Made by a program: the position numbers and the translations under genes. Source: Labilibacter sediminis (GTDB lineage Bacteria; Bacteroidota; Bacteroidia; Bacteroidales; Marinilabiliaceae). From it: a DNA stretch of 64,000 bases. This document shows, piece by piece, positions 36,906-46,195 of the stretch. Positions within the stretch are counted from its first letter, which is position 1. Each line of letters starts with the position of its first letter. The notes below the pieces were generated by a model. It was not told the origin of the DNA. It worked only from the letters and a program-made list of their open reading frames with translations, and did no database searches. The stretch lies in contig NZ_VCHY01000016.1 of assembly GCF_005877885.1 (NCBI RefSeq), positions 1 through 64,000 of the forward strand, written 5' to 3'.

Positions 36906-37091
36906 ATCATTTTGGTGTGTCCTGATGCGGGTTACAGAGGTTTTATTACGGTGCAGAGTGGAAAAAAAGAGATTTATTGTAGGGAGAATTTTTAGTGTTG
37001 TGGCGAAATTATCACCCCCATCCCCATGCTTCTCGCATGGTACTTCCCCCTGGCCTCAGGGCCAAAGGGAAGAGTTTTACAAATGCAGAAA

Positions 37092-37802
37092 TTAATTACT
37101 TCTTCGGCGGTTGTATTCGCTGGTATAACCAATTAGTCTTTTGGCATCGCGCCAAAAAAGGTATTTACCGCAGCTTCTAATTTCATCTACTTTTTCTTTT
37201 AGCAGGGTGTACATTTGGTTTCTGATCTCCAGTGCTTCGTTGGCATTTCGTTTTTCGCCGTTGGCTTCGGCTCTTAAGTCTGCCATGGCATCCGATAGCA
37301 GTCCTGCTTTATCAACCAGGGTCATATCAAAGTTAATTTGTTGTAAGGGTTCAGGATTGTTTTTACCCATTACTTCCAAATCACTTAAGTCCTGTATCAT
37401 ATCATCAATACCGCCACCTTCGGCAATTTCGCTTACCCGGCTTAAAATTCTTTTGTCTTTTCTGTAGGCATATCTAAAAGTATGTATCAGTTGGTCTTTC
37501 AGATCAAAAGCTCTGGGCGACTCTTCTGCCCATTGTTCTATGGCCTGGTCATTTAATTTCTTTTGTTCCGACCAATTACTTTGTGCCTGCCTGGTGGCTC
37601 CACACAATATGTCCAACTCTTCTAATGAAGTTTCCAAAACACCTGCGCCTATTAAAAGGTCTTTGTCTGTAAGGCTCCAATTGTGCAAGTCTTCAGCTTC
37701 TTGTAAGTAAACGCCAACAGGCATGTAAGGAATTTGGATTAATTCAGGTGAAACAGCCTTGGCTTGCTCCAGAACAGCATCATAAGCTTCCTGTTTTGTC
37801 AT
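37092..37802 (-). CDS. Cytoplasmic helical protein of unknown function
   Basis: A 236-residue, mainly helical, hydrophilic protein (MTKQEAYDAVLEQAKAVSPE, then RAFDLKDQLIHTFRYAYRKD, then LFWRDAKRLIGYTSEYNRRR at the C-terminus). It has no signal peptide or membrane segment and no family that I can name, although the WRD-KRL-GYTS ending looks familiar from small uncharacterised Bacteroidota proteins. It is transcribed towards the 21-bp tandem repeat and convergent with the restriction-modification operon. The 485-bp region upstream (37803-38287) holds nothing recognisable. Confidence 0.6.
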   Translation of the reverse strand: MTKQEAYDAVLEQAKAVSPELIQIPYMPVGVYLQEAEDLHNWSLTDKDLLIGAGVLETSLEELDILCGATRQAQSNWSEQKKLNDQAIEQWAEESPRAFDLKDQLIHTFRYAYRKDKRILSRVSEIAEGGGIDDMIQDLSDLEVMGKNNPEPLQQINFDMTLVDKAGLLSDAMADLRAEANGEKRNANEALEIRNQMYTLLKEKVDEIRSCGKYLFWRDAKRLIGYTSEYNRRRSN

Positions 37803-38287
37803 AATTTTATATTTTTACTGTGAATACTTCAGATACCCACAGGCCAATATTTTCTGGTGCTGTTCGCCAAAACTCAACCGGAAAAGTCCGGCCTTAGGGG
37901 TATCTGTTTAGTTTTAAAGAAACGATAAGATAATATTATTATATAAACAAAACAAACGATATATGTATTCAAATGTTTTGTCGATTGATATTTTGTAACC
38001 TACTTTTATATTTCTTGATTTTCTTTTCTCTTCTTATAGAACAATACTTTTTGTTCATGAGGTTTAAATATTTGTTGTGAATTAATTTGTTGATTTATGA
38101 TATTATATTTAACTATGTGAAAATTTTTCAATATGTAATCGCACTATTATATGTGTAGTTAATAAGGAATTATCAGAGTGTTTTATATCTATTGTTAACA
38201 TTAAAGACACTCAGTAGAGTAATTGAAAAGGAAAAGATCACCAAAGACTTAAAGTTATTTCATATCTCACCTCATCAAACCTAATTT
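37803..38287. other. Gene-free intergenic region
   Basis: A 485-bp AT-rich stretch between divergent genes. No open frame, hairpin or repeat that I can support. It must hold the promoters of both neighbours. Confidence 0.4.
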
Positions 38288-40495
38288 ATGAAACTTGTAA
38301 ATTTTATTTATTTATTCATTTTCGTTTGTTCTGTACATAGTTATGGGCAATTAAACACCAACTTTCCACAAACTTATTTTAATGAAAATCAGATTATTGA
38401 AATAGTAGAAGGGAAGAATGATTCTATTTATGTATTTCTCAACACTGGATATTATAAAGTAGAAAATAGTTCTGACATCAATAATTCCACCTTTAATCTG
38501 GAAAACAAGGTAGAGACTTCATTAATTCAAAGGGTAATGCCTCAAGGCGACTCTATTATATGGATATATGGAAACGGTACACTTTATCAGTTTGAGAATG
38601 AAGTGATGGTAGATATTAACTTCCCTGATGATGGAGTGATGGATGTTAAGGTTGACAGTCAAAACATACTTTGGGTGGCAACATGGGGAAGTGGACTATA
38701 TAGGTACAATAACAATCGATGGGAGAATTTCAATAAAACAAATGATAATTTAGTTGATAATCGGGTTACTGCCCTTGATATTGATCGAGACGGTAAATTA
38801 TGGATTGGGTATCATATGTATGGAATTGGATATGTTGAAGGTGATGAAGTACATAATATAGAAGTTGATGAATTAGCCGATGAACCTTTTGATGTTTCTA
38901 AAATTTTAATTGCAGGCGATACCATATTTGTGGCAGGTTGGGATGGCTTATATATATACTCTGAGACTAAATTGCGAAGAATATATGAATCTAGTTCTGT
39001 GGAAGATTTGGCCTTGGATGCAAATGATACCCTATGGATGACATCATATAATGATGGGCTATGTAAAATTAATATTCATGATATACCTGAAGGTGGTGGT
39101 TTTGAGTTAGACGTGAGTAACTATGAAAAAGTAGGAGACCCCAATATTCCTGTCTTTTTGGGGTCCATCCTAATTGATTCTCAGGCAAAAATGTGGTTGA
39201 GTTCAAGCCAAGGTATCTGTCACTATAATAATGAATGGTATTTATATTCTAAACCATGTTTAACAGATAATAGAATTCAATCTATAAAATTTCATGGTAG
39301 TCAAATTTGGGTATGCACATACAGAGGGTTGTCTTTATATCAAAATGGGCGATGGTTTAATTTCGACCATGAACTAATTAAGGATAAGCTTATTTATGAC
39401 CTAATGATAGATGAGAATAATGATATCTGGGTATGCACAAGCGATTATCTGCTGAATTATTCTTTTGATAATGCAACAAAAGAACTGAGTTTAGTTGATA
39501 CGCATGATTTTGGTCATTCGCATCAATTTATCACGTCAAATAATGATACTAAATATGTTGGAACCTGGGGGAGCGGTGTTGCTATAGAAAATGGTTCAGG
39601 ATGGGACATGATTACAGAAGACGATGGACTAGTCAGTAACTATGCTAAGGATATAGTATTTCAAGGAGATATTGTTTGGATTACATCGTTATATGGAATT
39701 ACTAAAATTGAGAACAATGTAGTTACAAGCTATTTGACTAAAACAGATTTGCCGGTGAATTATGTATATGGAGGCGAAGTGAGTGATGATGGAGAAATTT
39801 GGTTTGGTTGTGATGGAGGATTGTTGAAATATGATGGTAATGCGTTTCAGTTTTATGCGCATGGATCGCAATATGCTTACTACTATTATATAGAAAAAGC
39901 TGCAGAAGGCAAGTTGTGGGTTGGAGCTAGATCAGGAGCCTACATTTATGATATAGCTACAAATAGTTTAGAATTAATTAGTGAAGATTGGCATAGTGAT
40001 GAAGTAAGATCTCTTTCAACAGATACTGAAGGTCATGTTTGGTTTGGTACTGGTTTTGGTATTCGCACAAATCATACGGATTGTAATGAAAATAATATCC
40101 ACCAAACAATTACCCTATGCGAAGGGGAATTTATTTATTTAGAAGGTGCTTTTCAAACCGAAAGCGGGACCTATTACGACAAGGTTGAAACAGGCAATTG
40201 TTGTGATGTAGTGTTAGTTACAGAACTGAGTTTTTGGGATTGTGTTCCGACTTCCCTTAGTGAATCAAAGTCAGAATCGGGGCTTATTTTTCCAAATCCA
40301 GTTGAAAATTGGTTAACTATTTCTTATGATGGGTATGTAGATAAGATTCAAATATTCTCGTCTGCTGGAGAGTTAGTGATAAATCAGATGGGGAATCAGA
40401 AAAGGATTAATGTATCGGAGTTCGCAAAAGGGATATACGTTATAAAGGTTGTTGGTTCGGATGGAATTGTTGCCCAACAATTTGTTAAGTATTAA
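38288..40495 (+). CDS. Secreted beta-propeller protein with T9SS sorting domain
   Basis: A 735-residue protein with a signal peptide ending VHSYGQ. A propeller region (about 30-600) is built of Reg_prop-like blades, for example NILWVATWGSGLYRYNN, GKLWIGYHMYGIGYVEG and GHVWFGTGFGIRTN. After a cysteine-containing linker (about 600-650, TLCEGEFIYLEGAFQTESG) comes a type-A T9SS domain (about 660-735: GLIFPNPVENWLTISYDG, FAKGIYVIKVVG). The blades match those of the two sensor proteins at 813 and 8042, but there is no membrane helix, kinase or HTH. The protein is therefore exported and surface-anchored or released. It may bind glycans or protein partners; its function is unknown. Confidence 0.85.
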   Translation: MKLVNFIYLFIFVCSVHSYGQLNTNFPQTYFNENQIIEIVEGKNDSIYVFLNTGYYKVENSSDINNSTFNLENKVETSLIQRVMPQGDSIIWIYGNGTLYQFENEVMVDINFPDDGVMDVKVDSQNILWVATWGSGLYRYNNNRWENFNKTNDNLVDNRVTALDIDRDGKLWIGYHMYGIGYVEGDEVHNIEVDELADEPFDVSKILIAGDTIFVAGWDGLYIYSETKLRRIYESSSVEDLALDANDTLWMTSYNDGLCKINIHDIPEGGGFELDVSNYEKVGDPNIPVFLGSILIDSQAKMWLSSSQGICHYNNEWYLYSKPCLTDNRIQSIKFHGSQIWVCTYRGLSLYQNGRWFNFDHELIKDKLIYDLMIDENNDIWVCTSDYLLNYSFDNATKELSLVDTHDFGHSHQFITSNNDTKYVGTWGSGVAIENGSGWDMITEDDGLVSNYAKDIVFQGDIVWITSLYGITKIENNVVTSYLTKTDLPVNYVYGGEVSDDGEIWFGCDGGLLKYDGNAFQFYAHGSQYAYYYYIEKAAEGKLWVGARSGAYIYDIATNSLELISEDWHSDEVRSLSTDTEGHVWFGTGFGIRTNHTDCNENNIHQTITLCEGEFIYLEGAFQTESGTYYDKVETGNCCDVVLVTELSFWDCVPTSLSESKSESGLIFPNPVENWLTISYDGYVDKIQIFSSAGELVINQMGNQKRINVSEFAKGIYVIKVVGSDGIVAQQFVKY

Positions 40496-40666
40496 TCATC
40501 CGAATTCAAGAAACGTACTGAGGAAAACAAAGGTTCTGAGCGTAATGTAGCATAGGGTAGTTATTGTGCCCTATGCAAATGGTTCATTAAATTTAAAGAG
40601 TTTTTAAGTAAGCAATTAATTGTTGGTAATAATGCGATATAATATAATTACGAAATAAAATCTTTT

Positions 40667-40768
40667 TCGGGTTGTTCCATAGGTTCGCTTATTGGTGGTG
40701 TTTATGCAGCCGGTATGCTCAACCAGCTGGAACAGTGGATGCTGAGCGATGCAAAAATCATGAAATAA
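40667..40768 (+). pseudogene. Patatin-like phospholipase remnant
   Basis: A 33-codon stretch reads SGCSIGSLIGGVYAAGMLNQ and then LEQWMLSDAKIMK before a stop. SGCSIGSLIGG is the GxSxG nucleophile-elbow region of patatin-family lipases. Nothing upstream or downstream continues the fold, so only a scrap of a gene remains inside the repeat-rich region. Confidence 0.5.
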
Positions 40769-40920
40769 TTTCTTTGCCTGCCAGTCGGCAGTCTGGCTGA
40801 CTTTCTTTCATCAAGGAAAGAGAAGTCAGTCGGGTTTGGGCAGACAGCCCAATAAAACAGTCTTTTAAAATAAATCAATAGCTTTTGCCTTTTTTCATCA
40901 ACATAGACGGGACTCATTCC

Positions 40921-41317
40921 ATGGGTAGAAAAGGTTTAAGATCTATAGTGTTTTATAAGGTAGGGATTGACTCTCCTCCTTTAAAAGGAGGAGTACCTCG
41001 ACGTAGGAGAGGGGAGGTGGTTTTAGGCCTTTTACAGTATGTCTTTCAAATTAATAGGTAATAAGTATTGAAAACCACCTCCCGGTTCGTACCTCACCGT
41101 ACTCCTCCTTAATTAAGGAGGAGAGTTGACTCCCTTGATGTACAGTTGTTTTATTCATAAAACCTCGAACACAAAAGGGGTTCACTTTGATGAGAACTGC
41201 AATTAGTCATTGAATCCCTTTAGGATTCCTGATTTACATGATCTGTTTACCCCGGATTTTATCCGCGGTTATTCATATTAAACCACATTCGTGGTTTCGC
41301 AAAATCCTGAAAGGATT
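40921..41317 (+). repeat. ~0.4-kb duplicated repeat unit, copy 1
   Basis: Nearly identical to 42198-42596 in direct orientation. It contains two long complementary arms (CTCCTCCTTTAAAAGGAGGAG near 40972 and AACCACCTCCCGG onward from about 41075), then a short-hairpin cluster from 41209. A shared lead segment TTTGGGCAGACAGCCCAATA lies about 85 bp upstream in both copies. No gene is contained. The region between the copies holds the MNT/HEPN remnant pair. Confidence 0.75.
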
Positions 41318-41387
41318 AAACATCAATAGCCCTGTATGTAATGCAGGGATACGTAGCATTTTTATAAACAGCCCAGGATGGTTTGAA
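41209..41387. repeat. Short-hairpin cluster 4
   Basis: Same order as cluster 2: AATCCCTTTAGGATT, CCCCGGATTTTATCCGCGG, CCACATTCGTGG, AATCCTGAAAGGATT, CCCTGTATGTAATGCAGGG, then CCCAGGATGG. The first part lies inside the duplicated unit. Confidence 0.65.
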
Positions 41388-41591
41388 TATTATTTTTTAA
41401 ACTTTCTTACTATCATCAATAGACACGGGATTTATCCTGTGGTATGAATTGTAAATAACAGAGCGGTTTTAACCTGAATTAAGACGGTGTCCTTTTGCCT
41501 TGATGCGTGACTTTGTTTGTTTATACAGATTGGATTTCAAATCCTTATTTTGTATTTCGAAGGTATATCGTTTTAAAAAGAAAAATGTAAA

Positions 41592-41702
41592 TTAAAGGTA
41601 ACACGGATTACGCTGTGCTAAATCCGCGCGAGCAGGAAAATCAAAAATCTCTTCTATAGAACGTTGGATATCTTCCAGACAGGTTAATATTTCAGGCTTC
41701 AT
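41592..41702 (-). pseudogene. Truncated HEPN-like partner of the MNT nucleotidyltransferase
   Basis: It starts at 41702, overlapping the end of the MNT gene by 11 bp. It reads MKPEILTCLEDIQRSIEEIF and then DFPARADLAQRNPCYL before a stop. The first 22 residues match the N-terminus of DUF86/HEPN proteins that pair with MNT nucleotidyltransferases. The remaining ~90 residues, including the RxxxxH RNase motif, are missing. The tail is encoded by a small repeat-like palindrome (GCGGATTTAGCACAGCGTAA region). Confidence 0.55.
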
Positions 41703-41991
41703 ATAATTTAAATTTTGAGCTTTCAATATTACTTTTTAGATGAGAATTTTTAATCCCTTTTTCTTCAAGTAAATCAATTGGTTTATCAATTAACTCTTGT
41801 AATTTAAATTTAAAGTCAAAATAATTTTCAGCGTAATCAATCGGATCATTAGAGTCAATATCAATGACTAAATCAATATCACTATTTGGACCAAATTTAT
41901 CAGTTAATACCGAACCAAAAGCATATAGAGATTTCACCTTATAAGCTTTACATAAGGCATTAATTTCGTATATATACTTGTCTAAATACAT
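41692..41991 (-). CDS. Minimal nucleotidyltransferase (MNT), toxin-antitoxin type
   Basis: A 99-residue protein of the MNT/NTP_transf_2 family with the motif YAFGSVLTDKFGPNSDIDLV: GS followed by DxD, the metal and nucleotide site. In HEPN-MNT modules the MNT protein inactivates the HEPN ribonuclease by nucleotidylation or AMPylation. Here the HEPN partner is cut short (41592-41702), so the MNT gene looks like an orphan antitoxin. It lies between two copies of a 0.4-kb direct repeat, in a degenerating stretch. It could still act on a HEPN protein encoded elsewhere. Confidence 0.8.
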   Translation of the reverse strand: MYLDKYIYEINALCKAYKVKSLYAFGSVLTDKFGPNSDIDLVIDIDSNDPIDYAENYFDFKFKLQELIDKPIDLLEEKGIKNSHLKSNIESSKFKLYEA

Positions 41992-42197
41992 AGTTATTCT
42001 TTTCCCAAATATACGATTTCAATCCTGTTTTTTATTTGTAAGGGCTGTAAATATTCGTTTACAGTTTCTGCCACTCTTAAAAAAGTATTCTGTTTTGCTC
42101 AATGTAAAAATGAAGTCAGGTTTGGGCAGACAGCCCAATAAATACAGTTTTAGCATAAGCTTTGTCTTCTTTCATCACCAGACACGGGGCTCATCAC

Positions 42198-42596
42198 ATG
42201 GGTAGAAAAGGTTTAAGATCTATAGTGTTTTATATGGTAGGAATCGACTCTCCTCCTTTAAAAGGAGGAGTACCTCGACGTAGGAGAGGGGAGGTGGTTT
42301 TAGGCCTTTTACAGTATGTCTTTCAAATTAATAGGTAATAAGTATTGAAAACCACCTCCCGGTTCGTACCTCACCGTACTCCTCCTTAATTAAGGAGGAG
42401 AGTTGACTCCCTTGATGTACAGTTGTTTTATATTCATAAAACCTCGAACACAAAAGGGGTTCACTTTGATGAGAACTGCAATTAGTCATTGAATCCCTTT
42501 AGGATTCCTGATTTACATGATCTGTTTACCCCGGATTTTATCCGCGGCTATTCACTTTAAACCACTTTCGTGGTTTCGCAAAATCCTGAAGGGTTA
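42198..42596 (+). repeat. ~0.4-kb duplicated repeat unit, copy 2 (with short-hairpin cluster 5)
   Basis: Direct repeat of 40921-41317 with few mismatches and a 2-bp length difference near 42430. Its last part (42487-42596) is a shortened short-hairpin cluster ending at AATCCTGAAGGGTT. A third, shorter copy of the lead segment (TTTGGGCAGACAGCCCAATA) lies at about 42833. Confidence 0.75.
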
Positions 42597-42612
42597 AATA
42601 AAATGTTATCTT

Positions 42613-42657
42613 AAGATCCGTTCCTTATGTACATCATGCACATAGGGAACGGATCTC
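42613..42657. repeat. GATCCGTTCC hairpin repeat
   Basis: AGATCCGTTCC and GGAACGGATCT are perfect inverted arms around about 21 nt. It is the same element as at 46124-46161, and a diverged copy is at 14082. The remaining DNA to 42981 holds repeat scraps only. Confidence 0.6.
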
Positions 42658-42981
42658 TGTTTCTAGCCATCACCGGCCCGGACTATTGTTCAGGCCAACG
42701 CTGCTATTTATTTGCAGGGATTAATTTTCTTTATGAAGAATAGCTCTTAATGTTTACAATTAACCTTTGAAATATACTGTTTTTGTGGCCTCAGCTGACT
42801 TTCTTTCATCAAGGAAAGAGAAGTCAGTCGGGTTTGGGCAGACAGCCCAATAAAACAGTCTTTTGTCTTTTTTCATCAATAGACACGGGATTCACCCCGT
42901 GGAATGAAAATATAAACACAAAAAAAATGCAACGAACCCGGAGGCCCATTGCATTTCAAAACCCAAAACAATGATAAAAAC

Positions 42982-45921
42982 CTAATTAATTACTTTCCCT
43001 GTAAAGGTGTAATCATTAACTGTTATTGCACTAATAAAGAATATTCCTTTACCAAATTCTTCAGTATTTAGAAATACCTTATTGGAGCCAACACTTGGTT
43101 TATTCAATACAAGCTGCCCGTTTATATTAAACACATTAATACTTTTAATACTTTCTGTAGATTTAATTTCAAAACCATTAGAAATTTGGTTGATAACTAC
43201 CGTATTGTCATCGGTATATTCAATTGATGTGGGTAAAGAAGGGGCTCCAATATTTATCGTTCTGAAAGGGAAAGCAGCAATACCCTCTGCATTTTTAAAG
43301 GTTGGAGCAGGATCCAGTGCATTGTCAAATCCGTAGGTTACATTTTCCGGGTTAGGAACTGACGGGCTGGAGACCAGTACTGTATTTCCATCGATAATGG
43401 CAGTTGCCTCATAATATACATCATCAGCGCCGGCAATTTTAAAATGGTTAAGATCACCGCCATCAGCCACTAACCCACTTCCGATACCATCTTCTTCAAA
43501 GTACAAGCGAATCTTATCGTTCTCAATATTATAGGAAGTCAGTTTGGGTCCGGTATATACAAGGTCAAAACCATATGTTTTTTTAAGCGCCATTAGCGCT
43601 AAACGTAAACCAACCTCTTGTTTATGTGGCGGGTGTATATCCGATTTTTCGCCCAGGTCAAGCGCAGTAACCAAGGCAGCATTAGGTACCACATTTTGCA
43701 CTTCGGCCATGGCTTCTCTTTGCAGGGCACTAATCACCAAACCGCTATTGGCATACTCCTGATTCAGTGAAATATTGGTCCATGGTGCTATTTCTACATA
43801 GTAGAATGGGAAATTTCCGATATTCCATAAGCTTCTCCAGTCGGTCATCATGGTAGAAAGCAGGTTGGTATAACGATCGTATTCGTATCGGTTGTTTTCG
43901 CCCTGGTACCAAATAGCACCCTTAATGGCAAACGGGACCAATGGGTGAATCATGCCGTTGTAGCGTTTGGTAGAATAACTACCACCCTTATAGGTTTTGT
44001 CCGGATGTCCGTTTTCAAGGCTACTCTGGTAATCTGACTCATCCAGGTAGAATGCTTTTAAGTCGGCATCGGCGCTTAAGGCTTCTCTCGAAGTCCATAT
44101 TTGCGCACCGGTAGCGCCCACTGCTGCCTGAATAAGACCAATAGGAATATTTAAGTATTCATCTTTTTGCAGTTCACGGGCAAAAAAGTAAGCCACCGCC
44201 GAAAGTTTTTCATGTTCCTCCACTACAGTTGTTGAAGTCACAGGCTTCCAGGTGCCGGTAACAGTCTCCAGGGGTGTATCAGATATTTTACCTTTCACAT
44301 AAAAAAAGCGAATATTGTCGTAGTTGGCATTGGCAATCTCTGTTTCGTAATTGTTACATCCTACAGTAGTTATATTTCCATCCTTATCGTATTCGGGTGA
44401 CATGGGCATCACCATATTCGACTGTCCCGAACAAATCCAGACTTCTCCCACCAATACATTGTTCAGTACTACATCTCCACCATCATCCGAGATAGTTACG
44501 GTATAAGAAACGGTTTGTCCCGGAGTAGCCACAGGCGTTTCTACCACAGCACTCCATTTACCATCTTCACCCACAACAGTAGAAGCATTGGCGCCCCACG
44601 AACATACAATATTTATGGTTTCGCCGGCATTACCGGTTCCCCATATTGGCGCCGTGATATTTTGTTGAAAAACCATGTTGTCATTAAACAACGGATTTAA
44701 AATAATAGAAGTAGAGGTGGCCACTTCCGTAAATTCAGATTCTTTGGCACCCATATCCGGAGCTGTTGACATAAAACCATCTGTAACACCGGCAATGGTT
44801 TTTCCACTGTTAATGGCCAAAGAGGTGTTGAGTAAATCAAGATAGTTATCGCTATTTAAGGCATCTTCAATACCTATTTGAGTTAGGTTTACATTAAAGT
44901 AACTGTTGTTTTCTGGAATATCCAGACTGGCAAACTCAGCACCAATGTTTTCTACTATGTTATTGCTAAAAGTAAGCCAGCTTAAGTCGGTTACTATAGT
45001 ATGATCTTTTTCAATATCATTATCCACATCATTATTCATGATGATGTTGTTACTCATATCAACTGCTTGAGGTGTTTTTGCAAAATATAAAGCCCAGCCG
45101 GTAGCATTGTAGGCAATAGTATTGTTATAAAGGTTCACATTAAGGCCTTCTCCGTTAAAATATATGGCCTCCATGCTTTTTGATCCATCGTTACCCAAAA
45201 ATGTACTTCGGGTAATTTCACCGTTTAATATGGCCGTATGGTCTTTGGTGGCCATTCCCAGGGCACCTCCTTTACCACCTATGGTTGTGGCAAAATTATT
45301 TTCAAACAAACAGTTTTTAATAGAGAATGATTTGGTTGTACTTACGGAATTATTTTGAACAAACATTGCGCCTCCTGAATTGTCAGCATGATTGTTTCGT
45401 AAAACGCAATTCTCCAAACTTACAGAGGTCATGTTTTGCGCATAAATGGCACCTCCCGGTCCGTTTGTCCAGCAGTCTTCCACAATAACATTTTTGAGTG
45501 TGATTTCAGCATTGCTGACAAAGGTGAGTGCTCCTTTACTTTTTCTGTTATTGTTAACATCTTCGTGCTTAACGTTATTAATGGTTAGGTTTTCGATAGT
45601 AACAACAGCTGAGTTGTTAATGGTGATAAAACCATTATTAATATTGGTATGCGTTGGTACGCTGTTGGCATCAGGTGTTGTTGATGATGGTTGTAATGTT
45701 GTGGTTGTAGCACCATCGCCTCTAATGGTCAGGTTTTTATCGATGACAATTTCTGCGCTCTCGGTAATTGTGCCCGATACATTAATTAGATCACCAGTAA
45801 CAGCGTTTGAGACAGCATCTTGGAGCGTAGGATAATTTGTACCTCCAATTTCAATACTTTGTGCAAAAAATAAATGCGAAATTGTTAGAAATAGAAATAG
45901 TGGCAGTAGTTTTTTTTTCAT
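42982..45921 (-). CDS. Secreted beta-helix/sialate O-acetylesterase fusion with T9SS sorting domain
   Basis: It starts at 45921 (MKKKLLPLFLFLTISHLFFA), the second of two adjacent ATGs. The 979-residue protein has three parts. A pectate-lyase-like parallel beta-helix covers about 22-395, with IEIGGTNYPTLQDAVSNAV, ALTFVSNAEITLKNVIVEDC and NNIIMNNDVDNDIEK. A sialate O-acetylesterase (SGNH hydrolase) covers about 405-890: FNDNMVFQQNITAPIWG, the nucleophile block VWICSGQSNMVMPM (Ser about 500), GAIWYQGENN and DIHPPHKQEVG with the Asp-His pair. A T9SS C-terminal domain covers about 905-979. The esterase removes O-acetyl groups from sialic acids or acetylated polysaccharides. The fusion with a beta-helix is unusual and suggests action on a polymer (inference). 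Single gene. Confidence 0.88.
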   Translation of the reverse strand: MKKKLLPLFLFLTISHLFFAQSIEIGGTNYPTLQDAVSNAVTGDLINVSGTITESAEIVIDKNLTIRGDGATTTTLQPSSTTPDANSVPTHTNINNGFITINNSAVVTIENLTINNVKHEDVNNNRKSKGALTFVSNAEITLKNVIVEDCWTNGPGGAIYAQNMTSVSLENCVLRNNHADNSGGAMFVQNNSVSTTKSFSIKNCLFENNFATTIGGKGGALGMATKDHTAILNGEITRSTFLGNDGSKSMEAIYFNGEGLNVNLYNNTIAYNATGWALYFAKTPQAVDMSNNIIMNNDVDNDIEKDHTIVTDLSWLTFSNNIVENIGAEFASLDIPENNSYFNVNLTQIGIEDALNSDNYLDLLNTSLAINSGKTIAGVTDGFMSTAPDMGAKESEFTEVATSTSIILNPLFNDNMVFQQNITAPIWGTGNAGETINIVCSWGANASTVVGEDGKWSAVVETPVATPGQTVSYTVTISDDGGDVVLNNVLVGEVWICSGQSNMVMPMSPEYDKDGNITTVGCNNYETEIANANYDNIRFFYVKGKISDTPLETVTGTWKPVTSTTVVEEHEKLSAVAYFFARELQKDEYLNIPIGLIQAAVGATGAQIWTSREALSADADLKAFYLDESDYQSSLENGHPDKTYKGGSYSTKRYNGMIHPLVPFAIKGAIWYQGENNRYEYDRYTNLLSTMMTDWRSLWNIGNFPFYYVEIAPWTNISLNQEYANSGLVISALQREAMAEVQNVVPNAALVTALDLGEKSDIHPPHKQEVGLRLALMALKKTYGFDLVYTGPKLTSYNIENDKIRLYFEEDGIGSGLVADGGDLNHFKIAGADDVYYEATAIIDGNTVLVSSPSVPNPENVTYGFDNALDPAPTFKNAEGIAAFPFRTINIGAPSLPTSIEYTDDNTVVINQISNGFEIKSTESIKSINVFNINGQLVLNKPSVGSNKVFLNTEEFGKGIFFISAITVNDYTFTGKVIN

Positions 45922-46123
45922 CATTTTAGAATAGTTTTATATATGTGATTCAATTGTAAAAACACAAGGGTAGCATATTAACCCTACCTGAATAAAAATT
46001 ATTCTGTTGTCATGTTGCATGTGCACAGGAGATTAGGTGAAGTGTTATGCGTGTGAATTTATGCGTAATGGTTCAGGCTTGAGAATTCTTCCAGCTTGGG
46101 GTGCTTTACGCAAATCTGTTTTT

Positions 46124-46161
46124 AAAGATCCGTTCCTTATACACATAGGGAACGGATCTTT
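46124..46161. repeat. GATCCGTTCC hairpin repeat
   Basis: AAAGATCCGTTCC (46124-46136) and GGAACGGATCTTT (46149-46161) are a perfect 13-bp inverted repeat with a 12-nt loop. Similar elements lie at 42613 and 14082. Confidence 0.65.
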
Positions 46162-46195
46162 GTTTTACAGTGGTTTAATAGATTAATTCCCCAGG

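Noticed and set aside
36995-37180. 61-codon frame between the tandem repeat and the gene at 37092
   Set aside because: It overlaps the 3' end of a better-supported gene on the other strand and shows no protein features.
41238-41447. Open frame across short-hairpin cluster 4
   Set aside because: Equivalent frames appear in other clusters only because the hairpins repeat; there is no coding signature.
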